This document shows, piece by piece, positions 1 to 11,271 of a stretch of 64,000 nucleotides of DNA. The position numbers were made by a program, and so were the translations under genes. The stretch covers positions 13,441,871-13,505,870 of the forward strand of contig OW804096.1 of NCBI GenBank assembly GCA_942159475.1. Reading direction: 5' to 3'. Under the pieces are notes generated by a model that had not been told where the DNA came from, did no database searches, and saw nothing but the letters and a program-made list of their open reading frames with translations. This stretch comes from Sthenelais limicola. Lineage: Eukaryota; Annelida; Polychaeta; Phyllodocida; Sigalionidae. Within the stretch, counting starts at the first letter, position 1, and every line of letters starts with the position of its first letter.

Positions 1-194
1 GGCAGCTGTACACATTTAGCACATTTGGCTAAATCAGGCTTCAATTTGTCCAATACTAGAGTATATTCAACATTCGATTGATTCTAGCAATCTCTTTGGT
101 TAGGTTGAACTCTATTTTGAACTTTATTTTCGTTATTTGGGTTATTTGAGAGAATTGGTGAAGGTGAATTGTACATTTTCGGAACATCTGATCC
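1..194 (+). mobile_element. Family A MITE, cut by window edge
   Basis: The interior matches the subfamily with TTGATTCTAGCAATC. The right end reads ATTGTACATTTTC...TCTGATCC. The left terminus lies outside the window. Confidence 0.8.
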
Positions 195-241
195 ATATAT
201 AACTCACTCCCAGTCTGAGGAAAGTCCTTTATTACTTTAAT

Positions 242-287
242 TGTTAGATCTTCCGTAAATATACAATAAGTAGCTCTACACATTTAG
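242..287 (+). mobile_element. Family A left-end fragment
   Basis: A diverged left terminus (TTAGATCTTCCGTAAATATACAAT) is followed by AGCTCTACACATTTAGT and then stops. It lies 47 bp downstream of the previous copy. Confidence 0.55.
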
Positions 288-379
288 TGGGTCTTTGAGA
301 GAGAGAAAAAGAGTGAGGAGACTGCATGCTAACTGATCTATCCATACAATGACTGTATAAGAGGCTAGACTATAGCATG

Positions 380-418
380 CACTGCACGTAATCATGCTAA
401 ACACCATGCAAATTGTGA
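380..418 (+). repeat. 39-bp dispersed motif, copy 1
   Basis: The block CACTGCACGTAATCATGC...ATGCAAATTGTGA recurs inverted at 19291-19329 and 29315-29353. It contains a POU octamer (ATGCAAAT). No inverted ends were seen. Confidence 0.45.
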
Positions 419-435
419 TGTACCATCGGGGGTTC

Positions 436-583
436 TGTTGCGTATGACATCCTTACTTAACATGTTCGTTGTTAACCTATTTGTCCTTGACCAGGTAGGA
501 AATTCCTGTTGTAGGAATAAATATTGGCTATATCTGTTTAACAAATTCCTTCCAAAAAGTTCTTTACCAGCTGCTTAGCAAGT
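436..583 (+). repeat. Dispersed repeat family C, copy 1
   Basis: It shares CCTTGCTTAA, TAGGAAATTCCT, TGTAGGAAT and TTCTTTACCAGCTGCTTAGCAAG, in the same order, with 35104-35240 and the inverse of 40990-41142. Its boundaries and element class are unknown. Confidence 0.5.
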
Positions 584-683
584 AATAAATGGTAGTTCAG
601 TATTTGACTCACTACTTCCAGATATGACTATTAGCAGCCCCAGTCCCTCCTTACGTCCTCGCCCTACCACCTTCTGACTATGT

Positions 684-916
684 GGGTCAGAGTTTCAAAA
701 AATGAACAATTGGCAGCTGAACACATTTAGTAAATTCTGCTAAAGCAGGCTGCAATTTGGTCAATACTAGGTAAATTCGAGTATATTCAGCATTGCATTG
801 ATTCTAGCAATCTGTTTGGTTAGGTTGAACTATATTTGGATTTTATTTCCGTCTGAAATTTAGGTTATTTGAGAAGATTGGTGAGGGGAATTGTACATTT
901 TTTTGCGAATTCACCC
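684..916 (+). mobile_element. Family A MITE, complete
   Basis: It starts GGGTCAGAGTTTC and ends GCGAATTCACCC, the variant right terminus. It is flanked on both sides by ATGT. This is one of the clearest 4-bp target duplications. Confidence 0.9.
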
Positions 917-1190
917 ATGTCCATAATACTACTAAGTTATCCCATTGCAATATGAGTAATATGCCTGTATGATTAACCACTATTAGAGGCCACGTAACTC
1001 CCTCCTAGTGTAACAATCACTCGCTTAGAATTGCCAGTATATAGGATGCAGGGACAGTTACCTTTTGACTCAAGACTTCCATTTATCACTGTCATCATTT
1101 GTCTCTTCCAGTCATTGACGGAAGGGATATTGTTATCTGCTACAACGGCCCATAGCGATCCATATGATCGAAATAAAAGTTTATCAATCA

Positions 1191-1265
1191 ATAATGGCAC
1201 TTTACGTTTTCAGGCGAGACTTTCCCTTCATCTGAAGGGGTTTTCTCAACTGTGGGCCTAGAGTG
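1191..1265 (-). mobile_element. Family B MITE fragment
   Basis: Inverse orientation. AATGGCACTT...TCTCAACTGTGGGCCTAGAGTG matches the terminal 75 bp of the full copy at 48438-48613. Confidence 0.6.
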
Positions 1266-1277
1266 TTATGATTAATA

Positions 1278-1357
1278 GCACCCCCCCCCCCCCCCAACGC
1301 CCTCCCTTCGTACCCCCTCCCCCCGCCACCCAGCCCCCTCCCCACCCCCACCCCCCA
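1278..1357. repeat. C-rich homopolymer-like tract
   Basis: A run of 17 or more C followed by CCCTCC/CCCCACC blocks. It is low complexity and could form i-motif or G-quadruplex structure on the minus strand. Confidence 0.8.
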
Positions 1358-1955
1358 TGGGTATCGTTGTCAGCAATAACTGGCCCCTAGTTAATCAATA
1401 TGTAGTTGTCACGAACTGGGGCTGGGGTGACATCTCCAACCCCTCTACTCCCTGCGTGACCAGCACCAATATCCCTCTACCTGCGGTCAGTCTAAGGTAC
1501 TGGAGGGTGGTCAGTGATACTGGACTAGTATAAGCACCTTGCTGAGTCATTCCTGCCATGTACTACCAGCAACAGCTAGCGAGAAGTGGTCAGTAAACCG
1601 ATGGTAACGAAAGCATTCATAATGTGTAGGGTGAAGTCTTCTGATGTTTAGGTATTACCTTGCTTTTGATTCTGTATAATGTATGTAAACCGAAGAAATC
1701 GCCAGATAATAAATTAGTAACTTACATAAGGCTTTCGACGGTATGGTTTCTGTCAAATCTTGGTAATGGTTTCAATGATTATGTTAAACCTTGATATTAC
1801 TTATGATAATTTTAGGGCTTTTTATCATGATCAATGTAATCATCCTGTTATTTTAAATGTGGCACCGTCTGAAACACATCCATGGTGGATATGGCGTTTT
1901 TTTTAAGTTTTGATGTAATTGTAAATGTTTTCCCCTAAATGAATAATACAAAAAA
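1358..1955. other. Unassigned DNA
   Basis: No gene, inverted-repeat element or satellite was recognised. The phrase CAGTAAACCGATGGTAACGAAAGC near 1590 recurs at 2095 next to the direct repeat, so part of this stretch may belong to that duplication. Confidence 0.5.
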
Positions 1956-1959
1956 TAAT

Positions 1960-2250
1960 AACAGCCCTACTTGCTGCCTTGTGTCCACCTAAAGTCATTT
2001 TTTCAAAAAGAAATATAAGATTCTATTCCGAAATTATACAATTTCAAAATTATAAAAGTAATATAGTGAATGAAGTGGAAGATGTGGTCATGCAGTAAAC
2101 TGATAGTAACGAAAGCCTTCATAATAATGGCCCTACTTGCTGCCTTGTGTCCTACTATCTCATTTTTTAAAAATGAAAATATAATATTGGATTTTCGAAA
2201 TTATACGATTTCAAACAATTTCAAAATTAAAGTAATGTAGTGCATGGAGG
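1960..2250 (+). repeat. Two-copy direct repeat, 166-bp period
   Basis: CCCTACTTGCTGCCTTGTGTCC begins at 1965 and again at 2131. Each is followed by a related stretch ending TTTCAAAATTA...AGTAATRTAGTG. The copies are diverged, so the duplication is old. Confidence 0.75.
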
Positions 2251-2609
2251 GTGGAATATGCCAATCACAAATATCATGGGCATGACAATTCTAATTCTCC
2301 TCCCGACCCTACCACTGGTTGGCCCGGGGTGACATTGCATCAGCCCAGTAAAGCCCAGCTGCCGTAAGTGGGTCGAAGCATGTGCACTCTATCAAATTAA
2401 ATAGCATTGAAATAGGTTCAAAATCACTTCATTGAAAAAAAATATTTTGGGGGAAAAACAATACCCAGGTAACATCACTTGAGATCTGTGTAAGCCATCT
2501 TGAAAGTTAGAGCCTTGTACATGCAGCCAGTAAAAAGCCTTTTATAACTTTGTGCAGAGCCTTGAATGTCGTAAATCCACAATTAATATAGAGTGGATGT
2601 TACATAATA

Positions 2610-2812
2610 GCGGAACTCCACTAGAGGAAAAATGGCGGCGACAAATTTTGTTGTTGCCCACTAACATCAGTTCATTTCATGTTTGCAATGAACACGCAAA
2701 TGGAGGAGTGTCAGATGTGTTGCCACATTCTCTGGGAACTGTTGTTTCTGTATGGGGACTTGTTGCAACAACATAATTTGTCGGTGCCGTTTTTCTCTCT
2801 AGTGGAGTCACC
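2610..2812. mobile_element. MITE M with about 45-bp terminal inverted repeats
   Basis: The left end reads ACTCCACTAGAGGAAAAA then TGGCGGCGACAAATTTTGTTGTTG. The right end is its complement with few mismatches (CAACAACATAATTTGTCGG...CTCTAGTGGAGT). An apparent plus-strand reading frame across it is a by-product of the repeat. No second copy is in the window. Confidence 0.75.
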
Positions 2813-3125
2813 CTATAAGGTTTGTAGGTGAAAACAAATCTTTAAATACAAATAAACCTCTGTCCCCATATCTGTATGGGCGATATAAGATGAAACCCAT
2901 AGAGGAACCTTGAGTCATTTAGGTGCAACTAATGACTCCATGCTTATAGCATGTAATATAGATGAGGTACATGATTGATAGGGCTAACATGTATGCACCT
3001 CAGGGGCCTGTCATGTCACCAGGTAATATGTCTACCTCCAGCCCCATTGACATACATCATGCCAGCACTTACCTCCTCCTCCAGTGTGGGAGAGATATAG
3101 CTATGTTTACACTCAAATACATTAG
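2813..3125. other. Unassigned DNA
   Basis: No recognisable gene or element. AAATCTTTAAATACAAATA near 2838 resembles short phrases at 4313 and 36810. Confidence 0.4.
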
Positions 3126-3360
3126 GGGTGAAGTCACTGGAAAGTGTACAATTCTGCTTCAATAATTCTCTCAAATAACCCGAATTTTAGACAGAAATAA
3201 GGTTCAAAATACAGTTCAACCTAACCAAATGGATTGGTAGAATCAATGCAATGCCGAATATACTCGAATTTATCTAGTATTGACCAAATTGCAGCCTGTT
3301 TTAGCAGAATTTAGTAAATGTGTAGAGCTGCCAATTGTACATTTTCTGAATATCTGACCC
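3126..3360 (-). mobile_element. Family A MITE, nearly complete
   Basis: It starts GGGTGAAGTCACTGG, the variant terminus, and ends TATCTGACCC. The interior is of the CTAGAATCAA subfamily. The flanks TTAG and ATGT do not match. Confidence 0.85.
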
Positions 3361-3452
3361 ATGTATGATTGAGGGCATCATTAAAGCTTTGGGTAAGCAT
3401 GAAGGTCCTTGTAGGAGAACAGTGCATCTTATGGTTCCGTAACTCATCAGAA

Positions 3453-3560
3453 AAGGGAGAATGTACCTTCACTAATACTATCTCTTAAACATATTGAGGT
3501 TCAGCATACAGTTGAACATACCCGAGCAGGGTCTTTGAATCAAGGCAATTTCCGAATGAG
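3453..3560 (-). mobile_element. Degraded family A fragment
   Basis: ATGTACCTTCACTAATACT, CAGTTGAACATACC and TTTGAATCAAGGCAAT follow family A order but lack both termini. Confidence 0.45.
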
Positions 3561-3609
3561 TAGTCTTACTCCCATAATACCTTACACTTATGTATCTAAT
3601 GTATTATAT

Positions 3610-3828
3610 GGGTCAGACTTTCAGAAAATGTACATTTGCAAGATCAACATGTTTTGTAAATTCTGCTATATTTGACTGAAAAATCATCATTAGGTATATA
3701 TTGGTATATTCTGTATTGCCTTGATTCAAACAATCTGTTTGGTTATGTTGAACAGTATTTTGAACCTAATTTCTCTCTTAAACTTGGGTTAGCGAAGGTG
3801 AATTGTACATTTTCTGAAAGTCTGACCC
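3610..3828 (+). mobile_element. Family A MITE, complete
   Basis: Both termini are intact and flanked by ATAT. It belongs to the subfamily with GCCTTGATTCAAACAATC. A short deletion removes the TATTTGAGAG block near the right end. Confidence 0.9.
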
Positions 3829-3949
3829 ATATAATCAGACACCTTTGTATCAATTCAATTCTTTCTGTACATAATCAATACGTGGGATGAATGGGGATCT
3901 GTATAGCAAGTCTAAATAAAATCTTCTTTTTTTTAAAGAAGAAAGAAAT

Positions 3950-4009
3950 TAAGCAGAATGTACTTAATGTGTAGAGCTGCTGTTTGTACATTTTCTGGCG
4001 ACTCCACCC
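3950..4009 (-). mobile_element. Family A right-end fragment
   Basis: AGCAGAATGTACTTAATGTGTAGAGCTGC is followed by TGTACATTTTCTGGCGACTCCACCC. The rest of the element is missing. Confidence 0.6.
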
Positions 4010-4708
4010 GAATAGCGGGTCTTTGCTTGGTTATTTCAAACATTTCTTTATTTGAGACTTTTCAAAATGGTCAAAGGTTTCTGAAAATACAATATTCGCA
4101 GTCTTCCAACATGTAGGCAACCAACTAAAAACTAAAAGAAAAACACCATCCTTACCAAAATATATATGTCTTACCCATGAATTTCTTTCCACTGCCTAAA
4201 TGCGCGGTTCTTGTATATTTGTACGCCTAAAACTTGAATTATTATTTAGAATTATAACAGCATCGTCTGAAGCTATTGTAAATGTTACATGAGGATTGTT
4301 GGCTGAATAAAACTCTTTAAATACAAATACCACCATAATGTCTTAAAATATATGGAGGCTCTCTGTTTAAATGAAACTTTAAAAGAAGAATGAAGGAAAA
4401 GAGAGAATGGTTAGTAGTAATCTAGATGCATAGGGGCTGTAAGCATGGAGAAGGTAATTCCCTTGTCTAGTGCATGTGTGTGGTTATGTGCATTAACTGT
4501 CACTAGCTGGAGGAAAAGGGCAGTGGCACTTTAACACAGTGTCCCTTTGATCATCACCCAGGAGGTCCTATAGATCTCCTCAGTGAAAAGGGACCCTTTA
4601 GAGGCCTTTGGAACTAGTTACATTTTGTCATATTTTAAGATTGAGACCTGTCATAATTCCTTCCCACCTCTCGTAGGCAGATATATATATGATTTGTTTT
4701 ATGTATAT
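4010..4708. other. Unassigned AT-rich DNA
   Basis: No gene or repeat was identified across this stretch. Confidence 0.5.
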
Positions 4709-4767
4709 GGGTCAGATCTTTAGAAAATGTACAACTGTAGATTGTGCATTTTCGGGTAATCTGACCC
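4709..4767. mobile_element. Minimal 59-bp family A derivative
   Basis: The left terminus (GGGTCAGATCTTTAGAAAATG) joins almost directly to the right terminus (GTGCATTTTCGGGTAATCTGACCC). This leaves a hairpin with essentially no interior. GTATAT lies on both sides. Confidence 0.85.
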
Positions 4768-5898
4768 GTATATAATCTGCCACCTCCATTATTATCTTTT
4801 AATTCTGAAATTAGGATTTAAAAGCCCTATTAAATTAATTAATTAATCCTTTATTTACGAATGAACTTCAATTTTTGTATTATATATGGCCCCCTAGAGC
4901 CCCGAGATGTCTGGAACCCATGTAAAATAAAAGCTTAAAAAAAACAATTTTATGATTATTTACGACCTTTTGCCATATTCTAAGACTACGACCTATACCC
5001 ACCTCCCAGGCCTGGGTACATGGTAATGAACCCGACTATGGAGGTCACTCTAATGTCAATGGAATGGGGTCAAGGCCGAAGGTGGGATCTGTAGTTGGGT
5101 CATGCGAGTTGCCATAGAAACGGATCTCTGGGCTAGAGGGAGCCTTCCTGTTGCTTATCAGAGTAATGATGATTAACATTAAATATTCAGGCTAGCCTGT
5201 TGATCAAACTAACGATCCCTCCCCCCACTTGTTGTACCTTAAAGAGGTACGGGGACAAAAAGAACAGACAAATCGGACCAAGTCGGGCGACATCGGAGGA
5301 TGTCTCGAGGCAGTGATAAAAAGGTGGGATCAGAAAAAAGCAAACTTAAAACGTACCCACGTAGTTCAGGCGAGGAATGAGGATATGAGAGTTATCCATC
5401 ATTTGTATTTTATCGTCTTTTATCCCTTAAGTGAGTGTAAAAATGGCAAGAATGTGCAAAGATTGTATAAAAAGGTGACAGAGACTGTCGCTATGTTCAA
5501 ATATTATCTCTACTCGGGGCTTTGGGATAATCAACATAGTTCAGAATGCCTTTGTTATCAACAGCTCTGGTCTTGAGTGGTTTAAGAGAGTTAAGGCTAT
5601 GATCCGGGAGGTGTGTATTAAATGGGTAAAACAGGCTTTAAGAAGATTTCCCTTTTGCTATAGTCTATTACAACCCTAGAAGATACAGATTTTATAGATG
5701 TTGTGTAACATTGAGTAATATTGGTCAACCTAATCATAATACTGTTAATTTGCAATTATTAGTAATTGGGTTTTAATATAGTATTTCTAAAATTCGCTAA
5801 TTATGCTTATATCATTGCTTATGATATATGTTTGTTTGACAAAAGTGTTTACTATTATTTCTGGGTGTTCTAGCTAGGATGACCTTGGAAACACAAGG
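4768..5898. other. Unassigned DNA, no supported gene
   Basis: A 115-codon plus-strand frame lies at 5229-5576. It begins at TTG, has no recognisable domain and is followed by AT-rich sequence. Nothing else was identified. Confidence 0.45.
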
Positions 5899-6130
5899 GG
5901 GTCAGATTTTCAGAAAATTGGCACCAATGTGCAGGTCAACATATATTGTAAATTCTGCTAAATTGGACTTAAAAATCATCAACACTAGGTATATATGGTT
6001 ATATTTGGTATTGCCTTGATTTAAACAATCTGTTTGGTTATGTTGAACTGTATTTTGAACATGATTTTTGTTTTAAATTTTGGTTATTTGACGGTGAAGG
6101 TGGATTGTACATTTTCTGAAAATCTGAACC
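5899..6130 (+). mobile_element. Family A MITE
   Basis: GGGTCAGATTTTCAGAAAAT starts the copy and TCTGAACC ends it. It is of the GCCTTGATTTAAACAATC subfamily. A D-family fragment follows at once. Confidence 0.85.
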
Positions 6131-6139
6131 AAGAATCTA

Positions 6140-6299
6140 TTTAATGCACTGTCTTGAAATTTAGTACATGCATTCATATGCCTAGAAGCGCTACATGCCC
6201 CAAAAATGAGAACATTTGCACAAAGGAATCTTATCAATAAAACTCTTTGAAAAACACCAATTCTGCGACTTATGACTCATTTTTTATAACACATCACAT
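6140..6299 (-). mobile_element. Family D element, truncated
   Basis: This is the terminal 160 bp in inverse orientation: TGCACTGTCTTG, AATCTTATCAATAAAACTC, then the conserved end TGCGACTTATGACTC...ACACATCACA. The distal half is missing. Confidence 0.75.
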
Positions 6300-6737
6300 A
6301 TTAATAAGGGAGAAGATAAGGGGCGGTTGTGTTCGGATATTCAATGCCAATCACGCTCTGCGCAAGGTGTTCCCAAGACATTCAGATAACTTAAGATAAC
6401 AATAAATTTGGATCTCAGAGTTATCAGTAGCCTCCTGACAATAATCTCTTCCGCCGGAACAGCCACAGGTGCATCATGGGATGCGTATCACGTGATGTTA
6501 TATGAAACCACGTGACTTTTGACCTTGGATTCCCTGACTGGGGTCACAGAGGGAAGAGAACCCACTCTCTATCATGTCAGTCTTTCCATGTCAATATTTA
6601 AACGCGAAATGGTAGTTTTAGCTCAAATTTAATTCTCCCAGTTGAGTTAAGCAGTTATGATTATAGCATTTATTGGCTACATTATCAGGTTTGGGGATGA
6701 ATCTAATCATATAAGGGCACAATTATCAAGGCTTGAA
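6300..6737. other. Unassigned DNA
   Basis: No gene or repeat was recognised. It contains TCACGTGA and CCACGTGA E-boxes near 6490-6515, not interpreted further. Confidence 0.4.
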
Positions 6738-6941
6738 CAGTCTAGGCCCAAAGTTGAAAGAGTCCCTTCAAACGAAGGTGAAGCCTCTCGCCTCAAACCG
6801 CAAAGTGCCATTGTAATTCCATTAAGACTGCAAAATGTCATTATATTCACATTGAAAGGCCAAGTTCTAGACCAGGAAACCGATTAGAGAAGTAGGCGGA
6901 TATATCATTCTTATCTGATCTGAGGGTTTGGACCTAGAGTG
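6738..6941 (+). mobile_element. Family B MITE, complete
   Basis: It begins CAGTCTAGGCCCAAAGTTG and ends GGTTTGGACCTAGAGTG, an imperfect inverted repeat of about 15 bp. No matching 4-bp flank was found here, unlike the copies at 36390 and 48438. Confidence 0.8.
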
Positions 6942-6952
6942 GCTTAATACTA

Positions 6953-7040
6953 GGGTCAGATCGTCCAAAAATGTACAATTCGCCTTTAACCATCTTCTAA
7001 AATCACCTTAATTCAAGACAGGAATAGGGCTCAAGTAATA
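6953..7040 (-). mobile_element. Family A MITE, truncated
   Basis: The terminus GGGTCAGATCGTCC is followed by CCATCTTCTAAAATCACC and decays near 7040. It starts 11 bp after the B element. Confidence 0.65.
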
Positions 7041-7263
7041 CGCAAGGCGAGAGTGCTCATGCATGGAAAGTGATTATTTTTTCATTTTGTAAACTGAAAA
7101 TCATTTTCATTTCTAAAATTAAATTAAATTAAAGACATACACCTATGGTATTGGACACATAATATGTCTCTACTTATGCAAACCCTTGGACAACATTTCC
7201 AAATTTATGATGTACTGTCAATAATAGTGATCTTAGCCACTTTAACTAAAATACAACACATAC

Positions 7264-7499
7264 GGGACAGATTTTCAGAAAATGTACAATTGGCAGCTGT
7301 ACGCATTTAGTAAATTCTGCTAGATTAAGCTGCAATTTGGTCAATACTAGGTAAATTCGAGTATATTTGGCATCACATTGATTCTACCAATCTGTTTCGT
7401 TAGGTTAAACAGCATTTTGAACTTTATTTTCGTATGAAAATTTGGGTTATTTGGAAGGATTGGTAGAAGTGAATTGTACATTTTCTGGTGACTTGACCC
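7264..7499 (+). mobile_element. Family A MITE, complete
   Basis: Both ends are present (GGGACAGATTTTCAG and CTGGTGACTTGACCC), with ATAC on each side as the target duplication. Confidence 0.9.
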
Positions 7500-7811
7500 A
7501 TACACAGAATCACAGCTAGAATATGAACTACAGCTCATAAAGTTCTAACTAGCAAACAGCACGAAATACAACGCTGCAACGTCAAATTACAATAATGACA
7601 TTTAGGAAGATGACACATAATTACTATACTCATTAATAAGCTATTGCCTGCTCCCGAGCTTTACTGTCATGCGCACGCAACCGGAAGCAGAAACACAGTT
7701 AGGTCTAGATTTAAAGTGAAGCTTTATTATGAATTATTCGCACCTGAGCTCGTTGTCTGCAGGAAGGTTGTGCAAAGGTATTTTTCACTGTCTAGTTTAA
7801 GGAAATATAAT
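7500..7811. other. Unassigned DNA
   Basis: No supported gene. The last bases lead into the tandem duplication that begins near 7812. Confidence 0.4.
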
Positions 7812-7881
7812 TGGACACATTGCCCTAGCGTTTCGCTTCTATCCTTCAATAGTTAGTTTGCCTGTTTAACTTTGGGAAATA

Positions 7882-8217
7882 ATAGGGGATTTTCATAGCC
7901 GCCATTTTGAATTGTGATTCGCATGGCATTATGGGACTTATGAAACTTTATGAAAACATGTCATGTTCAGCATGGAATATTTTTCCATGCTCTAATGTCA
8001 ATCCATGTATTATAAATGTTTCCATAACACAAGTCCCCATCTTTCCCATCATGCTTTTGGTTTTTATAGATCATTTATACAAGCTATGATTTAGTGAAAA
8101 CATTCTTGCAATTTTCGATAAAAAAAGCTGCAAAATATTTGTATGTCAGATTTCAACAAAATATATTCCATGATGCACAGTGACAGACATGCGCAGTGGC
8201 ACATGCAAAACCCCTAT
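7882..8217 (+). mobile_element. Family E element, copy 1
   Basis: The ends are AATAGGGGATTTTCAT and ATGCAAAACCCCTATT. GCCGCCATTTTGAAT, a YY1-type site, lies just inside the left end. The interior carries CATGTTCAGCATGGAATAT. Confidence 0.85.
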
Positions 8218-8339
8218 TGATCAAACTTTACTAGAAACTTTCCCTATTGGACACATTACCCTAGCGTTTCGCTTCTCTTCTTCAATAGTTAGTTTGCATT
8301 TGCCACAGAGTATGTCTACCTGTTTATCTTTGGACTATA

Positions 8340-8689
8340 ATAGGGGATTTTCATAGCCGCCATTTTGAATCGTGATTCGCATGGCATTAAAGGACTTATG
8401 GTACAGGCTAAAATCTATAGAAAATATGTCATGTTCAGCATGGGATATTTATCAATGCTCTACTGTCAATATCCATGTGTTTTACATGTGTCTATAACAC
8501 GAGTCCCCATCTTTCCCATGATTCATTTGGTTTTCTTAGATCAATTTACACAAGCTATGATATTGGTGAAAATATTCTTGCAATTTTCGATAAAAGATAT
8601 TGCCAAATATCTGTATGTCTGATTTTATCAGAATCTATCCCAGGATGCACTGTAACCGACATGCGCAGTGGCACATACAAATCCCCTAT
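8340..8689 (+). mobile_element. Family E element, copy 2
   Basis: Same ends and YY1-type site as copy 1. It is the second member of the tandem duplication. GACATGCGCAGTGGCACAT precedes the right end. Confidence 0.85.
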
Positions 8690-8700
8690 TGCTCCCTGAA

Positions 8701-9129
8701 GTCAGACTTTATAGAGCATTAGTCGCCATTTGTTGACATAGCGGGGGCAGTTGTAGGCCTACAGACCATGCCTACTAGTGTTGGACATCCGCTTTCGGGC
8801 CAACTGCTTACATCAATGAAAATAAAAAAACAATATTTACTGCTCAAAACTGCAAGATCATGGCTTTCCACTGGTTCATTTTGCCTCGAAATCATTTTAT
8901 TTTGTTGTTAATGACAGTAACAATCCGACAAATGGCGACTAAACCATTAGACTAAAGCCAACAAGAGCCCTCACACTTGTTCCTGGACCAACAGACCAGG
9001 CGAAGCAATACAACCTCACGATCTAATCGCCCAATAATGCCCTGAAAGAACAACTAACTTGCCAGAGACATACTTTCATACAAGAATGGCACTGGCATCC
9101 CCACAAATCCCCTATTTCCACACACATAT
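8701..9129. other. Unassigned DNA
   Basis: No gene or repeat family was recognised. Confidence 0.4.
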
Positions 9130-9366
9130 GGGTCAGATTTACAGAAAATGTACAATTGGCAGCTCCAAACATTTAGGGAAATTCTGCTCAATTTGGCTGA
9201 AAAATGATCAATACCTGGTTTATCTGAGCATAATTGGGATCGCATTGATTTAAAGTATCTGTTCTGTTATGTTAAACTACATTTTGAAGCTGGTTTTTTT
9301 GCCTAAATGCGGGTTATTTGAGAGGATTGGTGAAGACGAATTGTACATTTTCTGAAAATCTGACCC
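9130..9366 (+). mobile_element. Family A MITE, complete
   Basis: Intact termini and the TTTAAAGTATCTGTTCTG subfamily interior. The flanks ATAT and ATTA do not match. Confidence 0.85.
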
Positions 9367-9776
9367 ATTATTATTGAAACTTTATTTTTCCAAATTCTTT
9401 TTTTACATATGGACTACTCGGAAAAATGGGTCACATATCTCTGCCTTGACAGTTCTTCCGATAGAACCCTCTAATTCACTACAAGAACATAAGTGTTTCT
9501 ATAATACATACAAGAGAAATACATATAAAATAAATCTAAATTAACATATCATCTTACCACATCTATTGTGGGGGCTATGTAGCCTTGCAGTAGGTTTTAA
9601 ACAATTTTAAAGAGGGTGTAAGTCTTACAAGCTTACAAAATGTTGTGTCGGCAATTTACATGCCACCTCATGATTGGAATACAAATCATGATTATACAAT
9701 TTACAGATTAAAACAACAAACTCCTGCAGCCAGGAGTGGGAGGCGACCCAGGAAGTACCTTCCCCCCTGCCCACTA
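9367..9776 (-). other. 3' UTR of the non-LTR retrotransposon
   Basis: On the minus strand this follows the reverse-transcriptase stop codon. It includes AATAAAGTTTC close to the junction with the family A copy at 9366. No long A tail is visible, so the true 3' end is uncertain. Confidence 0.45.
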
Positions 9777-10862
9777 TTATTCCTTCAGCATATAGTCCTT
9801 AAGATAAGTTTTGAATTCCTTTAAGTTATAGAGTTTTGGATTGGTTGGTATGCTGTTCCAAAGGGTGGGTCCTTGATAAATGAGGGATCTTTTGATTTTC
9901 TCTGTTTTCGGATTTGGTACTAATAAGGTTTTTCCCGAATCAAGGCTCCTAAGGTTAATTTTCCTGTCATCGATATTTTCCTCATTTTGACTTAGTTTAA
10001 AAGCATATTCCAATAAATGTGCCTCTCTCTTTTTATGGAGTAATGGTAATTTTAGTGTTCGGTGTAAATTTTGAACATTAGTTTTTTTATCCAAACCCTC
10101 AGATATCCTCAAAGCTGTGTTCTGTATGATCTGCAGCTTGTCTAGTAAGTTCTTTGGAGCAGCATTGTATATGGTGTCTCCGTATTCAAGAATGGGACTT
10201 ATGGTGACCTTGTACAGCATTCTAATAGTTTCTGGTGAAGCTATCCTTTTTAATTTTGACAGGTAATAGATTTTGTTTTTGGCCCTATTAATTTTTTCCT
10301 GAAGGTGATCTTTGAAAGTTAGCTGATGATCAATATTTACACCTAAGTATGTGTAATTTTCTGTTCGTTCTATTTCGTTCTTTCCTATAAAGATTTTTGC
10401 CCCTTCTAGACTTTTTTTGTTCCTGGCTGTCATCAATGTCATAATCTTACTTTTCCCCACATTTAAGGAGATTTTGTTTTGCTTGCACCATAAATCTATT
10501 CCTGCTAGGTCTTTCTGAAGGTGTTCTTCAGCTAAATCCCTATTTGAGTCTGATGTATACACCACTGTATCATCCGCAAAATGTTGAACTCTACACTTTT
10601 GCACCACTCTATGTATGTCATTTATGTACATTATAAAAAGCAGTGGTCCCAATGTGGTCCCCTGGGGCACCCCACAAGTAACCTTTCTCACTCCTGATAT
10701 ACACCCATTTGCCACCACCCTCTGTTTCCTGTTGTCTAAGTAATCTACAAACCACTCGAGTGCTCTGTCATTGATGCCAAATTTGGCCATCTTCTGAAGC
10801 AGGATCTTATGATTCACTGTATCGAATGCTTTTTTAAAATCTAAGTATGCTAGGTGGGGGGT
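9777..10862 (-). pseudogene. Non-LTR retrotransposon reverse transcriptase, 5' truncated
   Basis: This is the ORF2 C-terminal part of a LINE-type element, which would copy its own RNA at a nicked chromosomal target. The open frame begins without a start codon, since it is entered by truncation near 10860. It shows RT motif LDFKKAFDTVNH just upstream of the first plausible initiator, then CGVPQGTTLGPLL (residues 48-60 counted from codon 10817) and the catalytic FADD box (80-83). A NVGKSK block (119-124) and a YLGV block (157-160) follow. The conserved C-terminal region includes LEYGDTIYNAAP and ends in TYLKDYMLKE. The endonuclease domain and ORF1 are absent. It resembles the CR1/Jockey group in general layout, but the clade is undetermined. 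The remaining frame is intact for 346 codons, which suggests a fairly recent insertion. It cannot be autonomous. Confidence 0.9.
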
Positions 10863-11030
10863 TTATGATGACCCATATACCCCGGCATGTCTGCCAACAG
10901 TCTGGCTCTTTATAGATGTTCATCATATTTAGTCCATGATCAGATTGTTCAGATCTAAGGACATAATATTATATCAGAAGACACCTCATCAGAAGACATC
11001 AGAAACATCTCATTGCAACTGGGTCAAATT

Positions 11031-11265
11031 TTCAGAAAATGCACAATCTACATTTCTACTGCACGTCTCTCAAGTTCTGCTAATTTGAGTGAAAAGTGAT
11101 AAATACTGAGTATATCTGAGTGTATTCTGTATTGTATTCATTCAATAAATCTGTCTGGTTTTGTTGAACTGTATTTTGAACCTGATTGCCTGATTGCCAT
11201 CTTAAATTTGGGTTATTTTGGAGAATTGGTGAAGATCAATTGTACATTTTCTGAAGATTTGACCC
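11031..11265 (+). mobile_element. Family A MITE, complete
   Basis: GGGTCAAATTTTCAG to GATTTGACCC, flanked by AACT on both sides. Its subfamily has ATTCATTCAATAAATCTGTC. Confidence 0.9.
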
Positions 11266-11271
11266 AACTAT

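Larger units (their letters stand above)
7812..8700 (+). repeat. Tandem duplication, unit about 450 bp
   Basis: TTGGACACATT starts at 7812 and 8246. CCTAGCGTTTCGCTTCT and the whole E element are repeated in each unit. The second unit has about 23 extra bases before its E element. Confidence 0.85.

Noticed and set aside
2552..2776. 74-codon frame containing ATGGCGGCG
   Set aside because: It lies across MITE M, and its ends are the terminal inverted repeats.
5229..5576. 115-codon frame
   Set aside because: It begins at TTG, lacks recognisable domains or splice context and lies in otherwise unremarkable DNA.
10975..11010. Minus-strand CTGATGAGG resembling a hammerhead core
   Set aside because: There is no GAAAC and no stem II in the required position.
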